64,000 nt of DNA from Stercorarius parasiticus (Eukaryota; Chordata; Aves; Charadriiformes; Stercorariidae), in the NCBI GenBank assembly GCA_013396915.1, contig VWZL01002222.1, positions 1-64,000 on the forward strand. The letters are read 5' to 3'. The number at the start of each line of letters is the position of its first letter. Within the stretch, counting starts at the first letter, position 1. The position numbers and the translations under genes are program-made. This document shows, one piece after another, positions 49,460-60,889 of the stretch. The notes under the pieces are model-generated. The model saw nothing but the letters and a program-made list of their open reading frames with translations. It was not told the origin of the DNA and did not search any database.

Positions 49460-52400
49460 CTACACTATACTTCTTACCTAGTTTTCCAGTTGGGTAGATG
49501 CCAGAATGCAGGGTTTCACAGTGATTGCCAAAGATTGGTTTTACTCTTTCCAGGGCTTGATTATGTAACAAAAGGAAATTAACTATTATAAACTGGCAAA
49601 GCCCTCAAAGACTCAGTGTCAAGGTGGAGAAAGTGAGAAGAAAGGGAGAAGCATACTTTCAGCACATATCATTTCATGGATCTTACCACACAATGAAATA
49701 TTACTGTGAATCTGATAAATATTGGATACAAGTAGTTGTTCCATTTTGTAAAATACACAGTACTTTGAATCCATCCCAATTCAGTTCAAGTCTGAGTGTG
49801 TCCTTATGGCAGACCATCACGGTTTCTGAACATCAAATGCCAACTTCAAATCATCATGTGCAGTCATCACCACAGGTTCAAAAGATATTGCAGCTCATAT
49901 CATAGCCATCACATGCCCATTTGAGATTTCTTGAGGAGAACCAGATTCTTGCACACTTTGCAACTAGGTGACCAGAAAAAGACATTTGTGCATTTGAGTC
50001 TTCTTGGACCTAGGTTCTGTCACAGACCTAAGGAGACTTCTGACAGAAAACACTGCCACTCCTATGCCTCAGCTGACCTGAGAAGGGAAAATGGGACCTC
50101 TCATGGCCCATGAGTGAACCAAGGTCAGATGAACATGTCTGTCCACTGCATTCATGTCTGACAGTAAAACTTGTCCAATGTTAGCAATGGTGGTAACTTT
50201 CAAACAATCTCCAGCTTTCTTTTTGACATTGGGATGCCTAATTCTTGGCTGTTTGAAGGCTGATAAATTGATCCCTCTGCAACTGTGCATGTTCACGCAG
50301 CCCTTGTTAACCTCGGCAATACCTTGGGAGTGTTCATGGTGGTGAATGTACACCTCTCTTTTTATCTTTACAGGTGAAATAAAATGTAAGACTAGCTGTG
50401 TAACAACTGCCCAAAAGCCTCCAAGTGACTTTACATTACACTGTCTGTGATTGCTCCTTTTTTTGTGTTTGTTTTGGTTTGGTTTACATGTTTATTCTGC
50501 CTTCATGTAATGCCATTCATATTGCTGAAGATTTATTGAGCTCATCTACCATTATTCTTTCGTCTGAAGCATATTTATTTTGCAGTACATCTGAAGTTGC
50601 TTTCCATGTATTGATTAGCTATGACGCGATGTAGCACATGCAGGTACAAAAAAAAGCCCACTTGTCTTTAGGCAGCTCTTGTTCTCTTCTGGATTCAGAG
50701 ACAATCAAAGAAGTCAGAGCCTAAAAATAATGACTTGTAAATTATCTAGTTGCCCTCCCTGAACTGTTCCCTGCAATTATAGCAGTGATGTGTTCAGATT
50801 CACTTCCCTTTGGGCACTATAACTGCATCTGACTTAGCATGACTCTTGGACACGTTATGATCATGTTGAGGTCAGTGTTTTTCAAAAGAAAGCAGTTACC
50901 TTGCAGTATCTATAGTCTATTTTTGTAAGTATTCAGTGGCACAGTGCATCAGTGCCTGCTTGCCCTGAATAGCTACAAAGCACTGTACAGTAACCATGCT
51001 TTACACAAAAATGGAGTATCCATATCACCTACTACAAACTCTGAAGTGCTACTACATTAAATAGATTGTATTGAGAATGAAACAGATTATTTTTGGTTGG
51101 ATTTTCTTCTACAATTGTAGTGTTGAGGTTGAGGAATCAGCCTAGAACTCACAAGCATTTTCCTTCAGAAGTTTAGCATCCTCTTGTCTTATGCTTTTGA
51201 AGGTTACTCTGGAAACAGGCTGTATGAAAAATAGGCTGTACCACCTATATTTGTGTGTCAAAAAAGTAAAAAAAAAAAAAGTTTCATGTGTCAAAACCAC
51301 AGACATATGGGAAGATACAGAAATTAACTCTTTTTTTGCCCCCGGACTTACCCAGCTCTAGTAACAATGTCTGTGTATGACCTGCGGGGGTTAGACACTT
51401 GGAGGAGTCACAATGCTAGCTAGCTAGCACAGAGCTAGATGCTCTCTCATCCCAGCATATGGGAGACCTGGCAGCTGAGGGGTGTCCATGGAGCATGTAC
51501 ACCACATGGACATGTACACCAAGGTGGTGACTTCCCTGGGGACCCTCCCTGGCAGGGAATTGTCTTCTTCGTCAAAATGCTACCTAAAAAAGCAAGGGAA
51601 AAATTTCAGTGTACAGTTTTAGTGCACCTAACAAGTGTATTGTAGCATCTGAGGCAGCTGTACCTTTCAAGCAGAGCTGTGCATATGAACTAATACTAAT
51701 GCATTTCGGACAAAGAAATAGCTTGAACCACACTGTTTCTGACATCAGTGAGGAAAAAAAAGGCTGGAAACATCTCCATGAACCTCAGCATTCTGGTTGG
51801 TGATGGTTAGAGACCCTTTGCATCTCCTTGGTTAGTTGATGTGAGGCAAGCGAAGGCCCTCCTTTCTCTTCCTTCACATCTCTGATTTCCTGTTTGCTTC
51901 CTTCCTTTTATTCGTGCATCCCCTTCCCACCTGCCCACAGTGCTCTGTAAAGACCTGTTTAGAAACACAGGAAGACCAAAGCAGACAGTTTTACTCTTCC
52001 AGACAATGGGATCTATTTTTCTCAGCTGCACATTTATCCAAGCTGGTTTCCTCTACACACCATTTACTGTCTTCTGAGACTCTGCTGTGGGTGCGAGGAA
52101 GGTAACTGGTATTCCCTACAAGTATTTTCTCATCTCAGCTGGCAGTATGTTCACATTTGTATCTTCTGCTTCTTTGTGTTCCTTGACAAACTTATGGATC
52201 TGTGATACAATCAGATAAAACAGCCCCTTGTAAAAATAAATGTGATTTTATTTAAGGTTCTGAGAAACATGAATGTGTTACTTGACTTAGGGTTGAAAGT
52301 GCCCTATGCTACTGGCAAATATACAATTAATTTAAATTACATTAAAAAAGGCAAGCAACAAAAACCATAAGAACAGAGATCAAGTTTGCTTTTCAGTCAA

Positions 52401-52710
52401 GCCTTTCACTCCACCTAATTTCCCCTCTTGTAAAAATAATACTTCTAGATATATTTGCAATCTCCAAAGAGAAAGTCTATGTGTTATTTCTCCAGCTGCC
52501 GCATGTTTCAGTGGCATGTTGTTGCATTGCATGTCCTTTATCAGAATCCTTTGGGATGTGCAATGCACATCACAATAAGAAGCTGAGGATGATACAAATA
52601 ATTACAACATGTGATGTGAACCCACTGTTATAAAGTCAATCTCTCAGCGAATTCATCAACTCGACACATGATGTACAGTACCAATTTTATGTAAATGACT
52701 CGTCTAATCC
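49460..52710. other. non-coding stretch, nothing recognised
   Basis: Contains the CTAG palindrome at 51414 and a poly-A run near 51270. No exon or transposon was recognised. Confidence 0.5.
51414..51429. repeat. 16-bp perfect palindrome
   Basis: TGCTAGCTAGCTAGCA is identical to its reverse complement and consists of CTAG units. No function is evident. Confidence 0.95.
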
Positions 52711-52714
52711 TGCT

Positions 52715-52775
52715 GGGCAAAATTATTCCCTGATGTAAACTCTGTTAAATTCAATGGAGTTACACCAGGAATTCA
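52715..52775. repeat. degenerate palindromic amniote repeat, copy 2
   Basis: TGATGTAAACTCTGTTAAAT followed by TCAATGGAGTTACACCA (52731-52767) is a second hairpin of the same type as at 20.58 kb. The arms pair imperfectly, and the two copies align along their length. Confidence 0.5.
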
Positions 52776-53214
52776 TTGTTTTGCTCATAAGATCTGAAGC
52801 CACACTTCATATGTCTTGTTCATCTGGAAACCATGGTAATAAGAAAAAGACTGAAATCACTGGATTCTGAGTATCAGAGGTATTAAATTCTCTTTTGCTT
52901 AAAACAAAAGGCTACCTTAAATTTTTAAGTATTACTCCATTACCATTTTACGAACATAAATTATTAACTTACAAAATTACATTGATTTATAAAACCCTAA
53001 AAGAGCAAAGAAGCCTCATAAAGACAATGGACTGGTTTTCCAGTCCAGGACTCTTGCAACCTTCGGAACAAGAATTAACAAAAGTTTAATAATTAGAACA
53101 TAAAATGCATTGACATTGTAAACTGTAATAAAAAAATGTAATCAAATGATATTGAAACAGGCATGAAAGGCACCTAGTTGCTTTGGTTAGGGTTATTTTT
53201 TTCAGAAACGTTAA

Positions 53215-53244
53215 AAACAAACAAACAAACAAACAAACAAAAAA
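53215..53244. repeat. (AAAC)n microsatellite
   Basis: Perfect AAAC units, about six copies, followed by an A run. Confidence 0.95.
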
Positions 53245-54347
53245 TCCCAAACAAGTAAAACCCCATAACTAACAACTGAATTGCAATGAGGTGGTAGAAG
53301 TGTGTCAGTTACCCTGAAGTCTAAAAGCATACATAAATGGTGCCATCCAGCTTTTATTTGTACAAATGATTTATTTTTAATGAACTATAGTGCTACTATG
53401 TATGGAATCTAAATTAAATTTGGATAAAAACAATTGTTTGTGAAGCTTCTAGATATATCCAAACTTTATAGTAACGCCTCAGCGAGGATGCTAAACTTGC
53501 ATGTCCCAAGCTTTGGAGGTAGTGCAGCTTTAGGACACAGCGCCTTGAGATGTCAGCAGCGATAAGTCCTACAAATTCCAAGTTTGGTTTGTATTGTCAA
53601 ATCAAACGCTGTCACCACTCATTCTTTTTACATTACATGCTAAACTGAGAGAGGTCTTATTTTTTACTTCACTTGAGAGATCTTACAGAAAAAGCATATC
53701 GTATAGAGTCCCACCTCTCTTGATGTTAGATTTCTGCTCAGCAGGGAAAAAAAAATACAGAAAAACAAAACCAAAAAAAAACCCCTTACATAACTTTGAG
53801 TCTTTAGATTCAAATTTTCTGATATAACATTTAAGGACCATTCAAAATTGCAGACTTCTTACCAGGGAACAGACACCATTGCTTTGATTCAGCTCACAGA
53901 GGTCAGTAGGATGATCAGAATATTTTCAACAACTTTCCCTGTTCACTTCTGCCGACCAAAATTGAATATGAGTGGTGGGTGATGTTTTAGAAAGTCTCTT
54001 CAGCATGGCTACTGCTTGGTCAACTATTGCTTTATGTACAACAGCTAATTTTGTGGCATCCTGATATTACATTTAGTCCACTGCTGAGGGTAATGGAATG
54101 AACCTGAAGCAATGAACCCTGATGCAATCTTTGCATTTTTCTGTACAGTTATTGGGAGTCTGAATCAAGTTTTGAGGTAGACCACTGATAAACAAAAGCA
54201 GAATCAGGTCCAGCCAAACACGTGTAATGGCTTCTTTTAGGTAATGTCATTGAAAGGTACTTGCATGAAGGAAAACAAAAAAGGCAGCCATTGGACACCT
54301 GGATTTGCATGAAAAAGTTATCCAAAAGCTTTGTATATTGGAAATGT

Positions 54348-54382
54348 ACCTTTCTTTCTTTCTTTCTTTCTTTTTTTTTTTT
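54348..54382. repeat. (CTTT)n microsatellite with poly-T
   Basis: About five CTTT units running into 12 T. It inflates an open frame on the minus strand into a Lys/Glu/Arg-rich string that is not a real protein. Confidence 0.95.
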
Positions 54383-55083
54383 ATATCTTCTACCCTCCAG
54401 ATGGTCTACTGTGATGACATACACCTGTTCAGCGTCAGCTATTACCCATAGCGACATATGGCAACTCACATATTGCCTAGGCTGAGGGGATCTGGGATTC
54501 AGGTCACCTGGGGTCTGTTTTCAAGTGGTGTGATGGCAGCTGTGGGAAACATGATGACTGACAGAAAATTGCTGTTCCTCTCACCAGCAGAAAAATTTAG
54601 ATGTCTTTAAAAACCCAGCAGCTGTACCTTAACTTCACCATGTAGGTGCAGACAATAGAGTGAGTGGCTTCTTCAGCAAACATAGCACAATGGAGGTGTA
54701 ATGCCATCATTTTACATATTTTCAGTGGTAGGTATTGCTTGATGTGGACAACATGGGCTGTTATGGTAACAAGTCTTCAAGTGCGCTGTCTGGGGAGGTC
54801 TGAATTGGCTCACAGCATAATGAATCTGTGGACTTCTGCCCACTCCCAGAACAATGTCTAAAATGAAGTCTCTGTAGGTACAGAAATGTGCAAGTGATTT
54901 CTTTGTTCCTCTGCTATATCTAATTTGTGTGGGCTGCTACAATACTATAGCAATAGGGTACAGCAGAAGGTAGCTTAAGAGAAAAAGCATTTGTATCTTT
55001 CTAGAAGCTGGGCTGCTAGAAAATGGAAGATACAGAAAGCTAAAAAATAATATGCATGGCACATCTCTGTTTTCTGGGGGATT

Positions 55084-55103
55084 TGTTGTTGTTGTTGTTG
55101 TTG
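55084..55103. repeat. (GTT)n microsatellite
   Basis: Six to seven perfect GTT units. Confidence 0.9.
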
Positions 55104-58100
55104 AAATAATTTGTCAAGCTCTGGAAAAGAGACAGTTTTCATGATCTTTCCAGGAGAAACGAAGGAGGAAACTCATGGGTGACACTGTGGTTTGGAGATG
55201 TTCTGCTAAATGTTGTTGAGTTAGAGTTTTAGATTGGTTTCTGGTGAGTAGATGAATTTCTTGGAACTTCTCGAAATCAAACAGAAAATGGGAACTTTTG
55301 AGAGGCTGAGCATACCTCCCACATTTCTAAAAGTGAACAGACATGTCTTTTTCTTCCCTGCTGGTTTCTTATTCTTTATCTGCAGCTGAGGAGGGCAACT
55401 GCATTGCAGTTTACGACAAATCTGAAACAGAACAACATGACTTTCCTAAAACCTTATTTCGGGCATCCCTAGCTCTGAATCCAGCCAGCCACTACATTTA
55501 ATGAACTGTGGAGGAAACACTTTAAAATTCAAGTACAGAAGACCTGATTTTTTTCTGTATCTTCTAATTTTCAGTGTCTCTTCAATGATCCAGGTTGAGT
55601 TTAGCTCTCACGCAATAGGACTAACGTAGCCATGGAACACACTCTTTTGTTGTATTTATAGTGGTCAAGATCTTTCTCTTACAGCAACAAACTTTGATAA
55701 TTCTAAAACAGAAGTTCCCTACGCTCCTGATTTAATAAGCTATTTCCATGTGTACTGCACTTTAAGCATAGAAGATATTGTAAAGAAAGCAATAACATTA
55801 TTCAAACAGATACAGTATTTTACAACAGGGCACTCCCTCTTTTTTGGAGGTCTTCTTGTCACACATTCTAAGTTCTTTGTCTTTGTCATTCTACTTCTTA
55901 CCTAAGGAAAATCATTTAACAGCCAGCTCAGCAGGCAAATTTTGTAGACCTTATTCAAGTGATAACTCAACTGGGTGAGGACTAAGGACAGTAAGACAGA
56001 ACTAATCAAAGTTGTCAAACAAAAATACTTTCTAAAGGGCAAATGATATATCCTTTTCAGTGAGCATTTTCATATTTTTGTAACTTTCAATGAAAAAAAC
56101 ACCTTGCTGGTTCCACTAATACAAAGGTTTCACCTACAAACTCCCATATGCTCTCCTCATTTCCATTGCTTTTGTTTGTACAACTTAACAATGCTGAAAG
56201 GAGAAAAGCAATGAGAAAGGAAAAGGAAGAAAAACAAGCTGTGAAAAATTATTTTGACAAATGTTGTTTACATCTCTTATAAAGCATGAAGTGCATATAC
56301 TTAAGCAGTGTTTCTACAGCATCATAGACAGCATCCTCTTCCCATCAGTTTCATGTAAGATTGTATTCCCGGCTATAACAACCTAAATGCATTGAAATGC
56401 GTAGAATTACTGATGTTTACCTGCAGTATGAATAGCAAAATGTAGGCCTAAAGATGAGAAAAAGCGAAGGTCATTTTCTATTACAAAGCGAACAGATGTT
56501 CATTTTAATGTGTTATTTCCTAACAATCCATATATTTCACATTTTCATGCTGATAAATGAATTAAATCAAAATGAGAGAAGAAAACCAATGGAAGACCTT
56601 CTTAGCATCAGGCAACTGAGTAATTTCAGTTCTGGGTCATCCATTCAGGACTTCGAGGAGTACAGATGTTTTATTTTCCAGTGCTGGACGATAACCATGT
56701 GGTGAGCGTCAATCGCTCCATGTTTATGAAATGGTATCTGGGTTTAATTTCTGCTGTCTGTCAATTGGAGGCTTTGATCTTGGCCTGGAATTTTTTTTTT
56801 CCACTTCACTCTAAGTGACTAGAGGCTACTGCTGTCACTGACTCTTCAATTTCTGATTTCACTTTGCCAAGATGTAAAAGATTTATTTACAGGAATTCTC
56901 TCAAATATGATCCTTAACTGCATTTTTTTTTTCTTCTAGCCTCAAGGTATTTTGTAGTGAGCTGTTGTAGGATTAACCTGAAGTAAAATACCCAGCGTCA
57001 GGCAGAATGGAGCAGCGTCTATGTGAACAAACAGATGTATTTAAGCAAAGAAGTTCAGTCTTAATAACTAATTGCAGCTGGGACTTTAATATACTCTTCT
57101 TTTTTGAATCAAACTGAAATTCTTGGTGATATGTGTTAAAAATTACGGTTTAAATTTCTGATGATCAAGTTACATAGATTAAAGTAATGGATACCAGATT
57201 CTGCATCAATGCAGTTATAAATATGGATGAAATGAATGTACATTACACACTGTTATAAATCTGTGTGTTCAAGGAAAAGCATAAATCTCCATCACCTTTT
57301 CCTCCTTGGGATATGAAGGGTATGGGTATATTTACAGTGTTTCCAATGAAATTACGAGTTGGAGTAATTTGTTTGTTCTGAAAAACTTCTGGGTTTTTAC
57401 AAGCGCTTGAGCAGCATTTTATTTACAATGGCATATCATTAAAACACACAAAGTAATGTGCGCTGGAAAAAGCCATGTGACTTTCCAGACATGAAGACAA
57501 ACAGGATCATGGTGCGTTCACAGACATTTATAAGTATGTATGGTGTTTGTAGAGGTTTCTGCCCCTGCAGACATTTGCCAGGTGTGGCATAACCACGTCT
57601 CTTTTCACTATTTCCTTTCAGTGCCTGTCAGTGTGCAGCTAAACAGTGGCAAACAAGAGGATGTGGTGAAGCCCTATGGTTAGAAGGAGAGGTCTGATTC
57701 TAATCTGTAATAAACCACTCGCTTGCTGTGTGCTACCAGGGAAAGTCCCAGAGCTTTTTTTTGGTCTGATGTAGCCACAGGGACTTCAATGAACATTAGG
57801 ATGCAACTCTCTAACTCTGATCTTGAGCTAATTTCTGATTTATTAGGATGCAGAGACCTGAGACAGCTGAGTTCCTCGTACAAGCCATAGCTCTCATCCC
57901 TCATCCAGCTGAATATGCCATCCTTCCTACTGGCTTTCAAGAGGGACTTGTGCTCTCCTGTGAAGGACACATGGAGAATCACCAGCCTGCCTCCTCTCTT
58001 TGGGAATGGTGTTCCTCATGGCCTGTCACCAGTTTTCTGTGGCCAGAGGAGGAGGCCTCAGGAGTGGCAGGGGTAGCATTTCCCTGCTACATGTACAGTA

Positions 58101-59423
58101 GGCCCTTCGTGTGATCTACTTTTCAGCCCTCATGTAAGGAGTCTAAATTCCTTGAGACACTCCAGGAAAGGGGCTAACAGGCTATTTCCATAATATGTCC
58201 TAGCTTTTGGATGACCTACTAGTCAATGAGAGAGAAAACAATCTAGGATAATTGGAAATATCATGGGCGTAGGACGAGAAGAGATGGTTTTGTTTTCTTT
58301 GTGAGTGGTTTTGATCCTTCAACACACACAACACTGCTTAAAGATAACAAGAGCTCTCTCTAGTCAGCAGATTCTGTGGAGAGCAATTAAGGAGCTTTTC
58401 TGGTGCCTGGCAGCTCACATGAAGCTTTCTTTCTCAACAAAGATATATAAAATCGTGCTCCAACCATGAAAGTAATAACTGGCTGAAAACTGACCATGAT
58501 TTTGAGCCAAACTCTCTAACATCCTATGATGCAGTGAAATCCAAGTGGCAGGCAAAATGAGATCTGTTGCCAGGAAAGCACCTGTGGATTTCATCACCTA
58601 TGGCATAAATCTTAATGGTGAACCTAGCTCAAAGCTACATTGAAAACTTCATTTGCTTTATATGTTAAGTATTTTTTTATTCTTATATTAGCTCAAATTC
58701 ACATGTTTCAGGGAGTTTTCCTCACTGAGATTGATGCTAATTAAACACAATTTTGCCTAAATCTCCCATAACATCCTCATAGGTAAGTTTAGGAAGCATG
58801 GGTTAGATGAGTGGACAGTGAGGTGGATTGAGAACTGGATGAATGGCAGAGCTCAGAGAGCTGTTTGTGATCAGTAGAGCAGAATCTAGTCAGAGGTCTG
58901 TAAACCAGCAGTGTTCCCCAGAGGTAAGTACTGGGTCCAGTCTTGTTCAACATATTCATCAATGACCTGATGAATGACTGATGCTGATGATGCTGATGAG
59001 ACAAAACTGGGAGGAGTGGCTGACACACCAGAAGGCTGTGCTGCCATACAGCAAGACCTGGACAGGCTAGAGAGCTGCGCGGAGAGGAACCTTATGAAAT
59101 TCAACAAGGGCAAGTGTAGGGTCCTCCACCTGGGGAGGAATAACCTCATGCACCAGTACAGGTTAGGGGTTGACTTGATGGAAAGCAGATCTGCAGGGAA
59201 GGACCTGGGAGTCCTGGTGGACAACAAGTTGACCATGAGGCAGCAATATGCTCTTGTGGCCGAGAAGGCCAATGGTCTTCTGGGGTGCATTAAAAAGAGC
59301 ATGGTCAGCAGGTGGAGGGAGATCATCCTCCCCCTCTACTCTACCCTGGTGAGGCCCACATCTGGAGTACTGTGTGCAGCTCTGGGCTCCTCAGTTCAAG
59401 AAAGACAAGGAACTACTGGAAAG

Positions 59424-59453
59424 AATCATAGAATGTGTTGGGTTAGGAGGGAC
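59424..59453 (-). mobile_element. 3' tail of an additional CR1 in reverse orientation, cut off by the gap
   Basis: In the host CR1 the sequence after GAACTACTGGAAAG should read GTCCAGCGGAGGGCTAC, as in the other copy. Instead it turns into AATCATAGAATGTGTTGGGT and then AGGAGGGAC. This is the reverse complement of a CR1 3' end (terminal repeat plus GGTCCCTTCC-type tail). The insertion continues into the N run. After the gap the host resumes at TGGAGCACCTCTC. Confidence 0.75.
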
Positions 59454-59676
59454 NNNNNNNNNNNNNNNNNNNNNNNNNNNNNNNNNNNNNNNNNNNNNNN
59501 NNNNNNNNNNNNNNNNNNNNNNNNNNNNNNNNNNNNNNNNNNNNNNNNNNNNNNNNNNNNNNNNNNNNNNNNNNNNNNNNNNNNNNNNNNNNNNNNNNNN
59601 NNNNNNNNNNNNNNNNNNNNNNNNNNNNNNNNNNNNNNNNNNNNNNNNNNNNNNNNNNNNNNNNNNNNNNNNNNNN
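59454..59676. other. 223-base assembly gap (N run)
   Basis: All bases are N. It lies inside the plus-strand CR1, directly after the start of a reverse-oriented CR1 tail. Only about 30 bases of host CR1 are missing by comparison with the other copy, so the gap should contain mostly the nested insertion. Its true length is unknown. Confidence 0.97.
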
Positions 59677-60723
59677 TGGAGCACCTCTCTTATGAGGAAA
59701 GGCTGAGAGACCTGGGTCTGTTTAGCCTGAAGAAGAGAAGACCGACAGGGGATCTCATCAATGCTTATACATTTCTAAAGGGCAGGTGTCAAGAGGATGG
59801 AGTCAGACTCTTTTCAGTGGTGCCCAGTGACAGGACAAGAGGCAATGGGCACAAGCTAGAACACAGGAAATTCCATCTGAACATAAGGAAAAAATTGTTT
59901 ACTTAGAGGATGACAGAGCACTGGAACAGGCTGCCCAGAGAGGTTGTGGAATCTCCTTCTCTGGAGATATTCAAAATCCACCTGGATGCGATCCTCTGTA
60001 ACCTGCTCTAGATGAACCTGCTTTGGCAGGGGGGTTGGACTAGATGATCTCCGAAGGTCCCTTCCAACCTCTGCCATTCTGTGATTCTGTAAACATGGAT
60101 TTCTCTCTCATAAACCTTCTTTCTGATACTTTGTACTTCAGAAAAGCAAGGCTGCTGCACTGACAAGCACCACATTTTCAAATACATGACAATGCAATTT
60201 TTAGAGCTCAATGATCCTCTCCATTTAGACTGCCCTGAGTGCACCTCTTGCAAGAATACTCCAGCTTAGGAGTTTGAGCTGGTGTAGCAGAGGTCTGAAG
60301 TACAGTTGCAGCTATTGGAAATTGGCAATATCCACTGAAGTCAATGTATAGGTGAAATCAACTGAATACACAGCCTTTAAACATCTTCCTGTAGCTGCAG
60401 GAATTAATGTTAACACCAGGAATTCAGTAGGTTCATTGCAAAATACATTAAAAAAAAATATGAGAGTTTGATAGAACATCAAGAAGTCATTTTTACATTG
60501 AAAGATCTCTGACTTGGCCACTGCTTCATCTCCTGTGCCCCATCTACTTGCCAGGCTCAAGGACATCATGCAACCAAAGGTCAGATCAAGTTTCAGAATA
60601 AGGAAAGTCAATCAAGATGAAAATCTTAACCCAGCACCCTGCCCTTGTGCTTTGTCCTGGCACTGGGCTGATGGAAAGCTGCAAGAAGCTCCTGACACAG
60701 AGGTGTACACAGGGCTGGCCTAG

Positions 60724-60882
60724 AGAAGCTGCCCTAGAGGTATTAAAGAAACATCTAGATTTGGCACTTCAGGGCATGCTCTAGTGACAGAGATTGTAGG
60801 TTGTTATTGTTTTGTGTGTGTGTATGGTTGGACTCGATGATCTCAAAGGTCCCTTCCAACCGTGAAGATTCTATGATTCTAT
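60724..60882 (+). mobile_element. short CR1 3' fragment (plus)
   Basis: Carries the ORF2 end and 3' UTR: TATTAAAGAAACATCTAGAT, then GGTTGGACTCGATGATCTCA, then AAGGTCCCTTCCAACC, and ends in ATTCTATGATTCTATG (60867-60882). It is severely 5'-truncated, with a TTGTGTGTGTGTATG expansion inside. Its tail type matches the 30.9-kb copy rather than the 58.8-kb copy. Confidence 0.88.
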
Positions 60883-60889
60883 GCTAGGA

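Larger units (their letters stand above)
52780..58760. other. non-coding stretch, microsatellites only
   Basis: AT-rich; holds the AAAC, CTTT and GTT microsatellites. No exon or transposon was recognised. Confidence 0.5.
58762..60092 (+). mobile_element. 5'-truncated younger CR1 LINE (plus) containing an assembly gap
   Basis: Begins within the RT just after palm A (CTCCCATAACA) and runs to the terminal ATTCTGTGATTCTG at about 60078-60091. The frame from 58974 keeps [40 protein letters not shown] and, after the N gap, [19 protein letters not shown]. It closely resembles the element at 22.8-26.6 kb, so it is the same or a sister subfamily. A degenerate insertion or repeat (TGATGCTGATGATGCTGATG, 58981-59000) replaces the FADD box. 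The 5' truncation is the usual outcome of CR1 target-primed insertion. Confidence 0.9.

Noticed and set aside
54149..54469. 106-codon minus-strand frame with a Lys/Glu/Arg run
   Set aside because: The charged run is the translated CTTT microsatellite; the rest shows no domain.
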